A DNA stretch of 64,000 nucleotides from a bacterium (GTDB lineage Bacteria > Krumholzibacteriota > Krumholzibacteriia > LZORAL124-64-63): the NCBI GenBank assembly GCA_016712675.1, contig JADJQR010000001.1, positions 992,001 to 1,056,000 of the forward strand. The letters are read 5' to 3'. Each line of letters opens with the position of its first letter. Position 1 is the first letter of the stretch. Below, one piece after another: positions 7,895-17,315 of this stretch. The notes under the pieces were generated by a model. The model ran no database searches and was not told the DNA's origin. It saw only the letters and a list, made by a program, of their open reading frames with translations. A program made the position numbers and the translations under genes.

Positions 7895-8773
7895 TCACTC
7901 GCGTCGCAGCGCCTCCAATTGGTACGGCCAGGTCCCCGGCGGCAGCGCGCGCCCGCGCGCGTCAAAGCTCCCAGCCGCGGCCAGAGCCGAAGCCCCCACC
8001 AGCCGCCGCCACTGGCGAAGGTCGTAGCAGCGCAGGTCGTAGGCATCGTCCAGGTGCAGGGTGCCGCCCGGGCGTGTGACGGTCAGGTGGCTGATGGCGC
8101 GTTCCTGCCGTGCCCGCGACGTTCCCGGCTCCGGCGGCAGCCAGTTGATCAGCTGGCTGACGCGGCACCGGCCGCGGGCGGCCGTCCACAGGTCCTCGTC
8201 CGGCCACAGCCACTGGTAGTCGGTCAGGCTGATGCCCACCAGGTAGAGCCCGCCCGGGCGCAGCAGGTCGCGGACCTGGGCGAAGTGGGCGAGCATCTCC
8301 CGGTCGGTGCCCAGGTGGCGCAGCGAATTGACCGTGATGAACGCCAGGTCGACCGAGCCCGGGCGCAGGCCGGCCCGGGCGGCGGCGGCGGCGAAATCGG
8401 CCAGGTCGGCCGTGAACAGGCGGGCCCGCGGACGGCCGGCGGCCGCGGTGGCCCGGTCCAGGCGGGCCGCGGCGTAGGCCAGCAGCGCCGGCTCGCGGTC
8501 GAAGCCGGCCACGCGCCGACCGCGCCCGGCGGCCACCCGCAGGCAGCGTCCGGTGCCGCACGCCGGCTCCAGCCAGAGGCGGTCCGGGCGCAGGCGGCGA
8601 CCGTCGGCCAGCGCACGTTCGATGCGCTCGAGGGCGTCGATCTCGGCGGCCGTGCCCGGGGCGTAGAGGATATCGTAGAGCGCCGGATCGGCGTACAGGC
8701 CCTGGACCGCCTCGGCGTCCGTCCGCAAGGGCGCAGTTCCCCCCGCCTCGCTGTGTCTTCGGGCCATCACCAC
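7895..8773 (-). CDS. Class I SAM-dependent methyltransferase
   Basis: The 292-residue protein carries the Rossmann motif I LEPACGTGRCLRVA (about residue 68), an acidic end of strand 2 (VAGFDREPALLAYA), and a motif IV region VDLAFITVNSLRHL. It is therefore a class I methyltransferase. The C-terminal third (LTVTRPGGTLHLDDAYDLR) resembles small-molecule methyltransferases of the Methyltransf_25 group. A GAGAGG site lies 11 bases before the first ATG; an ATG two codons later is an equal alternative. It is transcribed alone, divergently from the tricorn-like gene, with 162 bases between the two starts. The substrate is unknown. Confidence 0.75.
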   Translation of the reverse strand: MVMARRHSEAGGTAPLRTDAEAVQGLYADPALYDILYAPGTAAEIDALERIERALADGRRLRPDRLWLEPACGTGRCLRVAAGRGRRVAGFDREPALLAYAAARLDRATAAAGRPRARLFTADLADFAAAAARAGLRPGSVDLAFITVNSLRHLGTDREMLAHFAQVRDLLRPGGLYLVGISLTDYQWLWPDEDLWTAARGRCRVSQLINWLPPEPGTSRARQERAISHLTVTRPGGTLHLDDAYDLRCYDLRQWRRLVGASALAAAGSFDARGRALPPGTWPYQLEALRRE

Positions 8774-8935
8774 TCCGTCCTCTCCGCGGTCATCAAAGTC
8801 CCCGACCGGCCCGCCGGGGAACCACGGCGCAGACCTTGCCCCACCCGCCAGGTCCGTGCAACATTCTTCCCCGTGCTACGCATCAACCCTGTTTGACCCG
8901 TTCGGGGACCTGTCGCCACCGCCAGGAGGTATTCC

Positions 8936-11900
8936 GTGAAGCGCCTGATCCTGCTTACCCTTGCCCTGCCCCTGCTGCTGGGGGCCGCGGCCGCCGTGGC
9001 CGCCGACCGGCCGGCGGACCAGCCGGGCTACGTGCTGCGCTATGCCGACATCGGCGACGGCCACATCGTCTTCACCCACGAGGGAGACCTGTGGCTGGTG
9101 CCCGAGCAGGGCGGCGAGGCCCGCCGGCTGACCACGCACGCCGGCAGCGAGGTCATGGCGAAGTTCAGCCCCGACGGGAAGCTGATCGCCTTCACCGCCG
9201 AGTACGACGGCGGCAACGACATCTATGTCATCGACGCCGCAGGCGGCGAGCCGAGGCGCCTGACCTGGCACCCGGCGAACGACACCATGCTCGACTGGTG
9301 CCCCGACGGCAGCGGCGTGGTCATCACCAGCGGCCGCGAGTACCCGTTCCGTGGCCAGCTCTACAAGGTCTTCCTGGACGGCGGCATGGACATGGAGCTG
9401 CCGGTGGACCGCGGCTCGCTCGCCTCGGTGGCGCCGGACCACAGCGGCCTGGCCTACAACCGCATCAACCGCCAGATGCGCACCTGGAAGCGCTACGAGG
9501 GCGGCATGGCGCAGGACATCTGGGTCAAGGACTTCAAGAGCGGCGACATCACGAAGATCACCGAGTGGACCGGCACCGACGCCTTCCCGATGTGGGGCCA
9601 GGGCGCCATCTACTTCATCAGTGACCGCGAGGACGGCACGCTGAACGTCTACGCCTTCGATACCGCGACGAAGCAGACGCGGCGCCTGACGCACTTCAAG
9701 GACTACGACGTGAAGTGGCCCTCCTACGGCGACGGCAAGATCGTTTTCCAGCACGGTGCCGGCCTGAAGGTGCTGGATACTGCCAGCGGCCAGGTGCGCG
9801 AGGTGGCGATCAGCGTGCGCTCGGACCGCCGCCACGTGCACGAGGAGTTCAGTGACGAGGCGCCGTCCGAGGGCGCCTTCGGCCTGTCGCCCGGCGGCGA
9901 ACGGGCGGTGCTCGAGTCGCGCGGCGAGCTGCTGAGCCTGCCGGCCGAGGAGGGCGACGCGGTCAACCTGACCGCGACCAGCGCCTCGCGCGAGAAGTAC
10001 GGCACGTGGAGCCCCGACGGCGCGCAGATCGCGTTCATCAGCGACCGCACGGGCGAGGAGCAGCTCTACGTCATGCCGGCAAAGGGTGGCGCCTGGCGGC
10101 AGCTGACCAAGGGCAGCTTCGGGTTCACGAAGCAGCCGGTGTGGTCGCCCGACGGCAAGCGGATCATCTTCGCCGACAAGTTCCTGAAGCTGAACCTGGT
10201 GGAAGTCGCGTCCGGGAAGACGTCCGTGATCGCGCTCAGCGACTACGACGACGCCTGGGAGCGCTGGGGCATCATGGACTACGTGTGGTCGCCCGACAGC
10301 CGCTGGGTGGCCTACACCAGCCAGACCGGGAACATGAACGAGGAGATCTGGCTGCACGACACGCGGACGGGCACGAACACCCGCGTGACCGACAACATGT
10401 ACCAGAGCTGGTCGCCCAGCTTCTCGCGCGACGGCAAGCACCTGTTTTTCCTGTCGATGCGCACGTTCAATCCGGTGATGTGCCGGATCGACCAGCAGCA
10501 CGTGTTCCTGGACGTGGCCAAGCCGTACGTGGCGCTGCTGCAGGCGGGTGGCCGCTCGCCGTTCTACAAGGCCGATGCCGAGGTGCCGGTGACTGCGGCC
10601 GATGCGGGCAAGGGCAGCGCGAAGAAGGACGAGAAGAAGGACGGCAAGGGCGACAAGCCCGCCGTGGCGCCGGTGGAGATCGACCTGGCCGGGCTGCCGC
10701 AGCGCATCCTGGACTGCCCGGGCGTCGAGGCCGGCAACTGGTTCCGCCTGGAGGCCTGCGAGGGCGGCTTCCTCATGCTGCGGAAGAACGATCCCGAGTT
10801 CCTCAAGTACCAGCACGTGGACGACCGCACCGGCGGCGCGCTGGACCTGGTCAAGTACTCGTTGGAGGACCAGGAGACCACGGACCTGCTGCCGGGCATC
10901 GCCAATTACCACCAGAGCGCCGACGGCAAGAAGCTCATCTACCGGGCCGGCTCGAAGTACGGCATCGTCGACGGCGGCAAGCCCGCGAAGGTGGGCGACG
11001 GCAAGCTGGCGACGAACGGGGTCAAGCTGCGCATCGACCACCTGGCCGAGTACCGCCAGATGTTCGACGAGGCCTGGCGCATCCAGCGCGACTTCTTCTA
11101 CGACAAAAACATGCAGGGCACCGACTGGCAGTCCATGCATGACAAGTACGCGCCGTTCGTGGCCGGCTGCGGCTCGCGCACGGACCTGAGCTACCTGATC
11201 GGCGAGATGATCGCCGAGCTGAACCTGGGCCACACCTATGTCCAGGGCGGCGACTTCGAGCCGGGCCCGGCGCCGATCCGCACCGGGCTGCTCGGCTGCG
11301 ACTTCGCGCGCGACGAGAAGGAACCGTACTACCGCTTCACCGGCATCGTGCCGGGCGTGTCCTGGGACGAGCAGTACCGCTCGCCGCTGGCCGAGCCGGG
11401 CGTGGACGTCAAGGAAGGCGACTGGCTGATCGCGATCGACGGTGTCGAGGTGAAGCACCCGGCCAACGTGTACGCCTTCCTGGTCGACAAGGCCGGCGCG
11501 CACGTGACCCTGACGGTGAACGACAAGCCGACGGCGACCGGTGCGCGCACCGTGCGCGTGCCCACGTTGCGCAGCGAGTTCGGACTGCGCTACCGCGCCT
11601 GGGTGGACGCCAACCTGGCCTACGTCACGAAGAAGACGGGCGGCCGCATCGGCTACCTGCACATCCCGAACATGGGCGAGGAAGGCCTGGTCGAGTTCGG
11701 GCGCAGCTGGTACCCGCAGACGGAGAAGGACGCGATCATCCTGGACGAGCGCTACAATGGCGGCGGCTTCACCGGCGACATGATCATCGATCGCCTGGAG
11801 CGGGTGCTGTGGTCCATCACGATCCCGCGCGAGGGCAAGGACGGCCGCAACCCCGAGCGCGTCCACAACGGCCCGCTGGTCGTGCTGATCAACGAGGACA

Positions 11901-12283
11901 CCGGCAGCAACGGCGAATTCTTCGCCGAGGCGATCAAGCGACGCGGCCTGGCGACGGTGATCGGCATGCGCACCTGGGGCGGTTCCATCGGCATCGAGCC
12001 GCACCAGGACCTGGTCGACGGCGGCGGCACGACGCCGCCCCAGTTCGGCCTGTACACGCTGGACGGGCAGTGGCCGATCGAGGGCTGGGGCGTGGAGCCG
12101 GACATCGTGGTGATGAACCTGCCGAAGGACGTGGTGGACGGGAAGGACGCGCAGTTGGACTTCGCGATCGACCACCTGCTGAAGGAACTGCAGGCCAACG
12201 GCGCCAAGTGGGCGATCCCCGGCCCGCCGGCCTACCCGGACAAGAGCAAGCCGCGGCTGAGCGGGGACCATCTCGGGAAGTAG
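8936..12283 (+). CDS. Tricorn-like S41 family protease, exported
   Basis: This 1115-residue enzyme starts at a GTG with an excellent ribosome site (CCAGGAGGT). Residues 1-24 are a signal peptide, so it is probably periplasmic, unlike archaeal tricorn. Residues about 40-540 are WD40/TolB-like propeller repeats with 'SPDG' turns (KFSPDGKLIAF, WSPDGAQIAF, WSPDGKRIIF). A Lys-rich linker (about 557-580) follows, then the tricorn core domain, a PDZ-like region (about 800-870) and the S41 domain. The S41 part shows LDERYNGGGFTG and TGSNGEFFAEA with the probable nucleophile Ser991, and GGSIGIE. It likely degrades peptides to short fragments. A strong terminator follows at once, so it is monocistronic. 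Confidence 0.88.
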   Translation: MKRLILLTLALPLLLGAAAAVAADRPADQPGYVLRYADIGDGHIVFTHEGDLWLVPEQGGEARRLTTHAGSEVMAKFSPDGKLIAFTAEYDGGNDIYVIDAAGGEPRRLTWHPANDTMLDWCPDGSGVVITSGREYPFRGQLYKVFLDGGMDMELPVDRGSLASVAPDHSGLAYNRINRQMRTWKRYEGGMAQDIWVKDFKSGDITKITEWTGTDAFPMWGQGAIYFISDREDGTLNVYAFDTATKQTRRLTHFKDYDVKWPSYGDGKIVFQHGAGLKVLDTASGQVREVAISVRSDRRHVHEEFSDEAPSEGAFGLSPGGERAVLESRGELLSLPAEEGDAVNLTATSASREKYGTWSPDGAQIAFISDRTGEEQLYVMPAKGGAWRQLTKGSFGFTKQPVWSPDGKRIIFADKFLKLNLVEVASGKTSVIALSDYDDAWERWGIMDYVWSPDSRWVAYTSQTGNMNEEIWLHDTRTGTNTRVTDNMYQSWSPSFSRDGKHLFFLSMRTFNPVMCRIDQQHVFLDVAKPYVALLQAGGRSPFYKADAEVPVTAADAGKGSAKKDEKKDGKGDKPAVAPVEIDLAGLPQRILDCPGVEAGNWFRLEACEGGFLMLRKNDPEFLKYQHVDDRTGGALDLVKYSLEDQETTDLLPGIANYHQSADGKKLIYRAGSKYGIVDGGKPAKVGDGKLATNGVKLRIDHLAEYRQMFDEAWRIQRDFFYDKNMQGTDWQSMHDKYAPFVAGCGSRTDLSYLIGEMIAELNLGHTYVQGGDFEPGPAPIRTGLLGCDFARDEKEPYYRFTGIVPGVSWDEQYRSPLAEPGVDVKEGDWLIAIDGVEVKHPANVYAFLVDKAGAHVTLTVNDKPTATGARTVRVPTLRSEFGLRYRAWVDANLAYVTKKTGGRIGYLHIPNMGEEGLVEFGRSWYPQTEKDAIILDERYNGGGFTGDMIIDRLERVLWSITIPREGKDGRNPERVHNGPLVVLINEDTGSNGEFFAEAIKRRGLATVIGMRTWGGSIGIEPHQDLVDGGGTTPPQFGLYTLDGQWPIEGWGVEPDIVVMNLPKDVVDGKDAQLDFAIDHLLKELQANGAKWAIPGPPAYPDKSKPRLSGDHLGK

Positions 12284-12304
12284 GCATGGCTGCCACGTGA
12301 GCAC

Positions 12305-12335
12305 GCGGCCCGGGCCCGCAGGGGACCCGGGCCGC
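12305..12335 (+). terminator. Terminator after the tricorn-like protease gene
   Basis: GCGGCCCGGG pairs perfectly with CCCGGGCCGC around an 11-base loop, starting 22 bases after the stop codon, and is followed by GCCTCTTT. The ten-pair GC stem makes it a credible intrinsic terminator. Confidence 0.65.
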
Positions 12336-12478
12336 GCCTCTTTGGCCCCATCAGGCACGTTCCTTGCCACAAGACGGTGCCCGGGGCGTCCGGCGACCCG
12401 TTCGGCCGTCGCACCAGCCCCGGCACAGTTGCTGCCGGCCGGCCTTGGGCGCCACCGGCGGTCCCGGGGGGATGGGTG

Positions 12479-13306
12479 ATGACGATGCTGCTCGATGCCC
12501 CGGCCGACGCGCGGCCGGCGCGACCTCTCTCGGACAAGATCTACAAGCGGGAACTGCTCCGGCTCCACATCGAACTGGTCAAGATGCAGGAGTGGGTGCG
12601 CGCTTCCGGACACCGCCTGGTGGTGGTCTTCGAAGGGCGTGACGCCGCCGGCAAGGGCGGCGCCATCAAGCGCATCTCCGAGCCGCTGAACCCCCGCTTC
12701 GTGCGCGTGGCGGCCCTGGGCGTGCCCAGCGACCGCGAGCGCACGCAGTGGTACTTCCAGCGCTACGTGGCGCACCTGCCGGCCGCCGGCGAGATCGTGC
12801 TGTTCGACCGCAGCTGGTACAACCGCGCCGGCGTCGAGCGCGTCATGGGCTTCTGCAGCGACGCCGAATACGAGGAGTTCCTGCGCGCCTGCCCCGAGTT
12901 CGAGCGCATGCTCGTGCGGTCGGGCATCCAGCTGGTCAAGTACTGGTTCTCGGTCAGCGACGACGAACAGGAGCGACGCTTCGAGGCCCGCATCCACGAC
13001 CCGACCAAGCGTTGGAAGCTGAGTCCGATGGACCTCAAGTCGCGCTCGCACTGGGTGGAATACAGCCGGGCCAAGGACGCGATGTTCGCGCACACCGACA
13101 TCAAGCAGGCACCCTGGCACGTGGTCGACGCCGACAACAAGAAGCGCGCGCGCCTGAACTGCATCTCGCACCTGCTCGGGCTGATCCCGTACCAGGACCT
13201 GACGCCCGAGCCGATCCGCCTGCCGCCGCGCCAGAAGGCGCAGGGCTACCGGCGGCCGCCGCGTCAGGAGCAGAGCTACGTACCGGACCTGTTTCCGGAG
13301 GACTGA
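12479..13306 (+). CDS. ppk2: Polyphosphate kinase 2
   Basis: PPK2 transfers phosphate between polyphosphate and nucleotides. The chosen ATG follows GGGGGGATGGG and gives 275 residues, the usual size of a single-domain PPK2. Residues 52-61 are the Walker A motif EGRDAAGKGG, and the Walker B and lid region reads VLFDRSWYNRAGVERVMGF with Asp110. Further family blocks are SPMDLKSRSHWVEYSRAKD and WHVVDADNKKRARLNCI. These fit the PPK2 group that phosphorylates nucleoside diphosphates (class I), although the class was not tested. It stands alone, with a long GC-rich leader. It would be active in the cytosol, giving nucleotide triphosphates from stored polyphosphate. Confidence 0.9.
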   Translation: MTMLLDAPADARPARPLSDKIYKRELLRLHIELVKMQEWVRASGHRLVVVFEGRDAAGKGGAIKRISEPLNPRFVRVAALGVPSDRERTQWYFQRYVAHLPAAGEIVLFDRSWYNRAGVERVMGFCSDAEYEEFLRACPEFERMLVRSGIQLVKYWFSVSDDEQERRFEARIHDPTKRWKLSPMDLKSRSHWVEYSRAKDAMFAHTDIKQAPWHVVDADNKKRARLNCISHLLGLIPYQDLTPEPIRLPPRQKAQGYRRPPRQEQSYVPDLFPED

Positions 13307-13445
13307 GCCGGCCGGCGCCCCCAGGACCCGGCATTTCCTGCCGCGCGGCCGGGCTCCGGACGCGGGCGAACGCCCATTTCCCCCCTCTATCCGCTTCCTG
13401 GACAACGCCTTCGTGCATGACGCCAATGTCTTGCATATTTAGCCA

Positions 13446-13473
13446 TTGACTAAAGACAGTGAAACTGTATAAT
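13446..13473 (+). promoter_or_regulatory. Promoter with embedded MerR-type operator
   Basis: TTGACT (13446-13451) and a perfect TATAAT (13468-13473) are 16 bases apart, 40 bases before the MerR start codon. Inside the spacer lies the inverted repeat ACAGT-GAA-ACTGT (13456-13468). An inverted repeat between -35 and -10 is the hallmark of MerR-family operators, so the regulator probably controls its own operon here. The 16-base spacer is shorter than the 19-20 of classic metal sensors. Confidence 0.65.
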
Positions 13474-13512
13474 ACTTGCGACGCCGAGACCACGTGCGCG
13501 AGGAGCCGAGCC

Positions 13513-13950
13513 ATGACCAACCCCTGCCCCCCCGAGTTCGAGGCCACCCGGTTCAGCCTCGAGGACCTGGCGCGCCTGACCGGACTGTCGCCGCGCACGA
13601 TCCGCTTCTACATCCAGGAGGGCGTGGTCGACCGGCCCGAGGGGATCCGGCGCGGTGCCTGGTACGAGCCCCGTCACCTCGAGCAGCTGCTGGCGATCCG
13701 CCGCTGGCAGTCGGCCGGCCTGTCGCTCGAGAGGATCCGCGAACTGGTGCGCCGTCGCGCGGACGTCGACGACGTGCCGCCGGCCCCCCGTCGTCCGGGT
13801 GATATCGAAGTATGGAGCCATGTCGCGCTGGCAGAGGGCCTCGAACTGTTGATCGAGCCGTGCCGCGCGGGACTGTCGCCGGAGCAGCTGCGGCGGCTGG
13901 CCGTCGCCTGTGCCCAGGCCGCCGACCGTATCCGGTCCGGCAAGGAGTGA
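13513..13950 (+). CDS. MerR family transcriptional regulator
   Basis: This is a 145-residue DNA-binding regulator. The start is the ATG with AGGAG nine bases upstream. Residues about 13-80 are the winged helix-turn-helix (FSLEDLARLTGLSPRTIRFY, then wing and LERIRELV). The C-terminal part is a short helix bundle with cysteines (residues 117 and 133) that could act as a sensor, although the spacing fits no known metal site. The promoter with an internal inverted repeat lies directly upstream. The next gene, the VIT/VWA protein, starts two bases after the stop codon, so the two form an operon and the regulator most likely controls it. The inducer is unknown. Confidence 0.82.
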   Translation: MTNPCPPEFEATRFSLEDLARLTGLSPRTIRFYIQEGVVDRPEGIRRGAWYEPRHLEQLLAIRRWQSAGLSLERIRELVRRRADVDDVPPAPRRPGDIEVWSHVALAEGLELLIEPCRAGLSPEQLRRLAVACAQAADRIRSGKE

Positions 13951-13952
13951 CC

Positions 13953-16145
13953 ATGAACAGCCCCTTCCCCGCGAGCCACGCCGCCGCCCCCGTCCTGTCC
14001 TGCTGCCCGGGCCTGCCCGCGCCCGTGCTGGAGGCCGTATCGCTGAAGGCCGTGCTGGACGACCTGCTGGCGCAGGTCGAGATCCGCCAGGTCTTCGCCA
14101 ACCGCGAGACCGGCCCGATCGAGGCCACCTACACCTTCCCGGTGCCGCGCGGCGCGACGCTGCTGTCGTTCACCGCGAAGCTGGGTGCGCGCGACCTGGC
14201 CGGGCGCATCATGCCGGCGCCGCAGGCCGAGGACAGCTACGAGGAGGCCGTGGCCGACGGCGACGCGGCGATCCTGCTGCAGGAAGCAAGCCCGGGCCTC
14301 TACACGGTCAGCGTCGGCAACCTGCTGCCGGGCGAGACAGCGGCGCTGACCTATCGCTACGCGCAGCTCCAGTACTGGCAGTCCGGCACGCTGCGGTTCG
14401 CGCTGCCGACCGTGGTGGCGCCGCGCTACGGCGACCCGGCGCAGGCCGGGCTGCAGCCGCACCAGGCGCCGCAGGGCGACCTGTTCGCGCACCATGAAGC
14501 GGAGTTCCGCGCCTCCATCCGTGGTGCGCTGCTGGACGCCGAGATCACGTGCCCGACGCACGAGGTGGCCGTCGAGCGCCGACCCGACCAGGCGGTCATC
14601 AGTTTCGCCGACGGGGCCACGCGCGCCATGGATCGCGACATCGTCCTGCACCTGCGCAAGGCCGCGCCCGCGGCGGCGACCGCCTGCAGCGAGGCGGCAG
14701 CGGCCGGCGACGCGCACCTGGCGCTGCTGAGCTTCTGCCCGGAGGCAGGACGGCCGTCGGCGCCGGAGGGGCGTTTCGTCAAGATCCTCATCGACTGCTC
14801 CGGCTCGATGACAGGCGACTCGATCGGGCAGGCCCAGGACGCCCTGCGCCGCATCCTGGACTCCTTGCGTCCGCAGGACCGGTTCGCGATCTCGGCCTTC
14901 GGCAGCACCTGTCGCGACGTCACGGCGGCGTCGCTGCCCGGTACGCCCGAGGCGATCGCCGCCGCGCGCGAGGCGGTGCGCACCATCCGGGCCGACATGG
15001 GCGGTACCGCACTGGGTGCCGCGCTGCTGCCGCTGCTGGCTCGCCGCGATGCCGATGGCCGCCAGGGCGACGTCCTGCTGGTGACCGACGGCGAGCTGCA
15101 CGACGACGCGCTGGTGGCCAAGGCGCGCGCCGCCGGCGGCCGTGTCTTCACCGTCGGGGTGGGCTGCGCGCCGGGCGAGAGCCTGCTCAGCCGCCTGAGC
15201 GAGCAGACCGGCGGCGCCGCCGAGTTCGTGACGCCCGGTGATGACATCGCCGCCCGCATCCATCGCCACTTCCAGCGCCTGTTCCAGCCGCGCGTCGCCT
15301 CCCTGTCCGTGCAGTGGCCGGGCCGCGTGCTGGCCGAGCGTCGCGACCGCGAGGGCGGCCTCTTCGCCGGCGACACGGTCCACGTCCTGGCGCGCCTGCA
15401 GGGCGAAAGGGCAGGCGACATCGCCGGTGAGGTGCGGGTCCGCTGCGAACTGGCGGACGGCACGACCACCACGGTTGCGGCGCGGCTCCGGCCCCTGGAG
15501 GGAGCGGCCGGCGCGGTGCCCGACGCGAGCCTCCTCGAACGCCTGCTGGCGGCGGGGGAACTGCGCGCGGCGGTCGACGAGCGGGGCCTGGCCGGCGACC
15601 GGCCCGACGCGGCGCTCACCGAGCTGGCGGTGCGCTGCCAACTGCTCAGCCCGTGGACAGCGTGCCTGATGGTGGCGCTGCGCGATGACAACGAGAAGAC
15701 CGATGGCCAGCCGGCGCTCAGGAAGGTGCCGCAGATGCCGGCGGCGGGCTGGGGCGGGATGGGGAGCATCCTCCATGGACGCATGGACCTTGCCGGTGCC
15801 GCGGACGGCATGCGCTTCTCGATGGCCAGGCCAGACGTGGCCCCGGGACGTCACCGGGTGTTGTACCAGGGTGGCGGCCTGCGCGCCCTGGAGAGGCTGC
15901 CGCGCTGCGGCGTGCCGGCCGGGCTCATCACGGCGGTGCAGGCGCTGGTCGACGAAGGCTGGGACGAGGAGACGGCCTGCCTGCTGCTCCTGGCGGCCCT
16001 GCTGCGGGCCGGCGTGGCGCTGACCCTGGGGCGCGACGGCGAGCGGCGCGTGCGGCGGCAGGCGAAGTCCGTGGCGGCGGCCGATCCGGACCTGGCCGCG
16101 AGGGTCCAGGCGCTGGTGGCCGGCCACGCCGGCGGCAGGACGTAG
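13953..16145 (+). CDS. VIT and von Willebrand factor A domain protein
   Basis: This 730-residue protein begins with a VIT domain (about residues 20-150; signature blocks VEIRQVFANRETGPIEATYT and FPVPRGATLLSFTAKLG). A VWA domain follows from about 278 with an intact metal site, DCSGSM at 281-286. Thr and Asp ligands are plausible at GGTA (about 351) and VTDGEL. The rest is helical and unassigned. It has no signal peptide, so it is probably cytosolic. It begins two bases after the MerR gene. VIT-VWA proteins are widespread in bacteria but poorly understood; animal relatives bind other proteins or scaffolds. The close MerR link suggests stress-induced expression. Confidence 0.82.
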   Translation: MNSPFPASHAAAPVLSCCPGLPAPVLEAVSLKAVLDDLLAQVEIRQVFANRETGPIEATYTFPVPRGATLLSFTAKLGARDLAGRIMPAPQAEDSYEEAVADGDAAILLQEASPGLYTVSVGNLLPGETAALTYRYAQLQYWQSGTLRFALPTVVAPRYGDPAQAGLQPHQAPQGDLFAHHEAEFRASIRGALLDAEITCPTHEVAVERRPDQAVISFADGATRAMDRDIVLHLRKAAPAAATACSEAAAAGDAHLALLSFCPEAGRPSAPEGRFVKILIDCSGSMTGDSIGQAQDALRRILDSLRPQDRFAISAFGSTCRDVTAASLPGTPEAIAAAREAVRTIRADMGGTALGAALLPLLARRDADGRQGDVLLVTDGELHDDALVAKARAAGGRVFTVGVGCAPGESLLSRLSEQTGGAAEFVTPGDDIAARIHRHFQRLFQPRVASLSVQWPGRVLAERRDREGGLFAGDTVHVLARLQGERAGDIAGEVRVRCELADGTTTTVAARLRPLEGAAGAVPDASLLERLLAAGELRAAVDERGLAGDRPDAALTELAVRCQLLSPWTACLMVALRDDNEKTDGQPALRKVPQMPAAGWGGMGSILHGRMDLAGAADGMRFSMARPDVAPGRHRVLYQGGGLRALERLPRCGVPAGLITAVQALVDEGWDEETACLLLLAALLRAGVALTLGRDGERRVRRQAKSVAAADPDLAARVQALVAGHAGGRT

Positions 16146-16167
16146 GCCGCCGAGGGTGCCCCTGACA

Positions 16168-16212
16168 GCCGGCCCGGGCCTGCCGCACGCGGGGTCCGGG
16201 CCGGCCTGTTTC
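16168..16212 (+). terminator. Terminator after the MerR-VIT operon
   Basis: GCCGGCCCGG (16168-16177) pairs perfectly with CCGGGCCGGC (16196-16205), followed by CTGTTT, about 20 bases after the VIT/VWA stop codon. It probably ends the MerR operon before motA. The rest of the 278-base gap is featureless to my reading. Confidence 0.55.
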
Positions 16213-16423
16213 CGGGCACCTGTACCCCGGGCCGCGCGTGCCCGGCCGGACCATCTCACCATCCTGCAAGTTCTGATTTGCAAAAGGGATCCGGGCACGG
16301 CGCGGGCTTTCTCCACTCAAGCCGGACCGGAGCGGGCCGATCACACCGGCGGGGCGGGATCCGACGCGAGGTGCGCCGGCCCGGCCGTGGAACGGCCACT
16401 GCTCCGGAAGGATCGACCCGGCC

Positions 16424-17284
16424 ATGCTCGCGATCATCGGCATCCTCGTGGTCATCGGTTCGGTGCTCGGCGGCTTCGCGATGGTCAAGGGACCGTTCGC
16501 GACGCTCCTTCAGCCGGCCGAGCTGGTCACCATTTTCGGCGCCGCCATCGGCACCGCGCTGATCAGCACGCCGGTCAAGGTGCTGAAGGCGCTCGGCGCG
16601 GCAATGCCCGTCATCTTCAAGGGCTCGCCCTACACCAAGGCGACCTACGTCGAGCTGCTGACCATGCAGTTCGAGGTCTTCTCCAAGATGCGGAAGAACG
16701 GCCTGCTGGCCCTGGAAGAGGACGTTGCCGACCCGGCGGCCAGCGCCACGTTCCAGAACTACCCGAAGTTCCTCGGCAACAAGAAGGCCGTCACGTTCTT
16801 CTGCGACTCGCTCAAGCTGCTGATCGACGGCACCGATGCCGGCGACGCCGAGCACATCATGATGTCGGACATGGCGACGCAGCAGGAGGAGATCGCGCTG
16901 CCGCCGGCGGTTCTGGCGAAGGTCGGCGATGCGATGCCGGCGCTCGGCATCGTGGCGGCCGTCATGGGCATCGTCGTCACGATGTCGCACCTCGACGCCC
17001 CGCCCGAGGTCCTGGGCCACCACGTGGCGGCTGCGCTGGTCGGCACGTTCCTGGGCATCCTCTTTTCGTACGGCTTCTTCCAGCCGCTGGCCGGAGCGGT
17101 CGAGTCGATCGCGCGCGACGAGAACAAGTACATGCAGTGCATGATGGTCGGCCTGATCAGCTCGGCGCAGGGCGCCTCGCCGCGCACGGCGATCGAGCAG
17201 GTCCGGCGCGTCATCTACACCGCCGACCGGCCCAGCTCGGTCGATGTGGCCGAGGCCGTCAACTCCATCAAGTCGCGCGTCTAG
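16424..17284 (+). CDS. motA: Flagellar motor stator protein MotA
   Basis: MotA forms the proton channel ring of the flagellar motor with MotB in the inner membrane. The 286-residue length is typical. Four membrane segments are visible: residues 1-22, 26-50, about 166-188 (ALGIVAAVMGIVVTM) and about 200-222 (LVGTFLGILFSYGFF). The family blocks VKGPFATLLQPAELVTIFGAA and PALGIVAAVMG are typical of the H+-driven group. A long cytosolic loop lies between segments 2 and 3. A GGAAGG site precedes the ATG. MotB follows 31 bases downstream in the usual order. No other flagellar gene lies near. Confidence 0.92.
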   Translation: MLAIIGILVVIGSVLGGFAMVKGPFATLLQPAELVTIFGAAIGTALISTPVKVLKALGAAMPVIFKGSPYTKATYVELLTMQFEVFSKMRKNGLLALEEDVADPAASATFQNYPKFLGNKKAVTFFCDSLKLLIDGTDAGDAEHIMMSDMATQQEEIALPPAVLAKVGDAMPALGIVAAVMGIVVTMSHLDAPPEVLGHHVAAALVGTFLGILFSYGFFQPLAGAVESIARDENKYMQCMMVGLISSAQGASPRTAIEQVRRVIYTADRPSSVDVAEAVNSIKSRV

Positions 17285-17315
17285 CGCCGGCTGACGCGCG
17301 GAGGAAAGCGCACCG

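Noticed and set aside
8876-13426. A 1516-residue open frame on the minus strand opposite the tricorn-like and PPK2 genes
   Set aside because: Arg/Ala/Val-rich shadow without recognisable motifs. Two well-supported genes lie on the plus strand.
16255-16285. A sigma-54 type promoter before motA (TTTGCA near 16273)
   Set aside because: The GG of the -24 element is not at the required distance from the GC of the -12 element.
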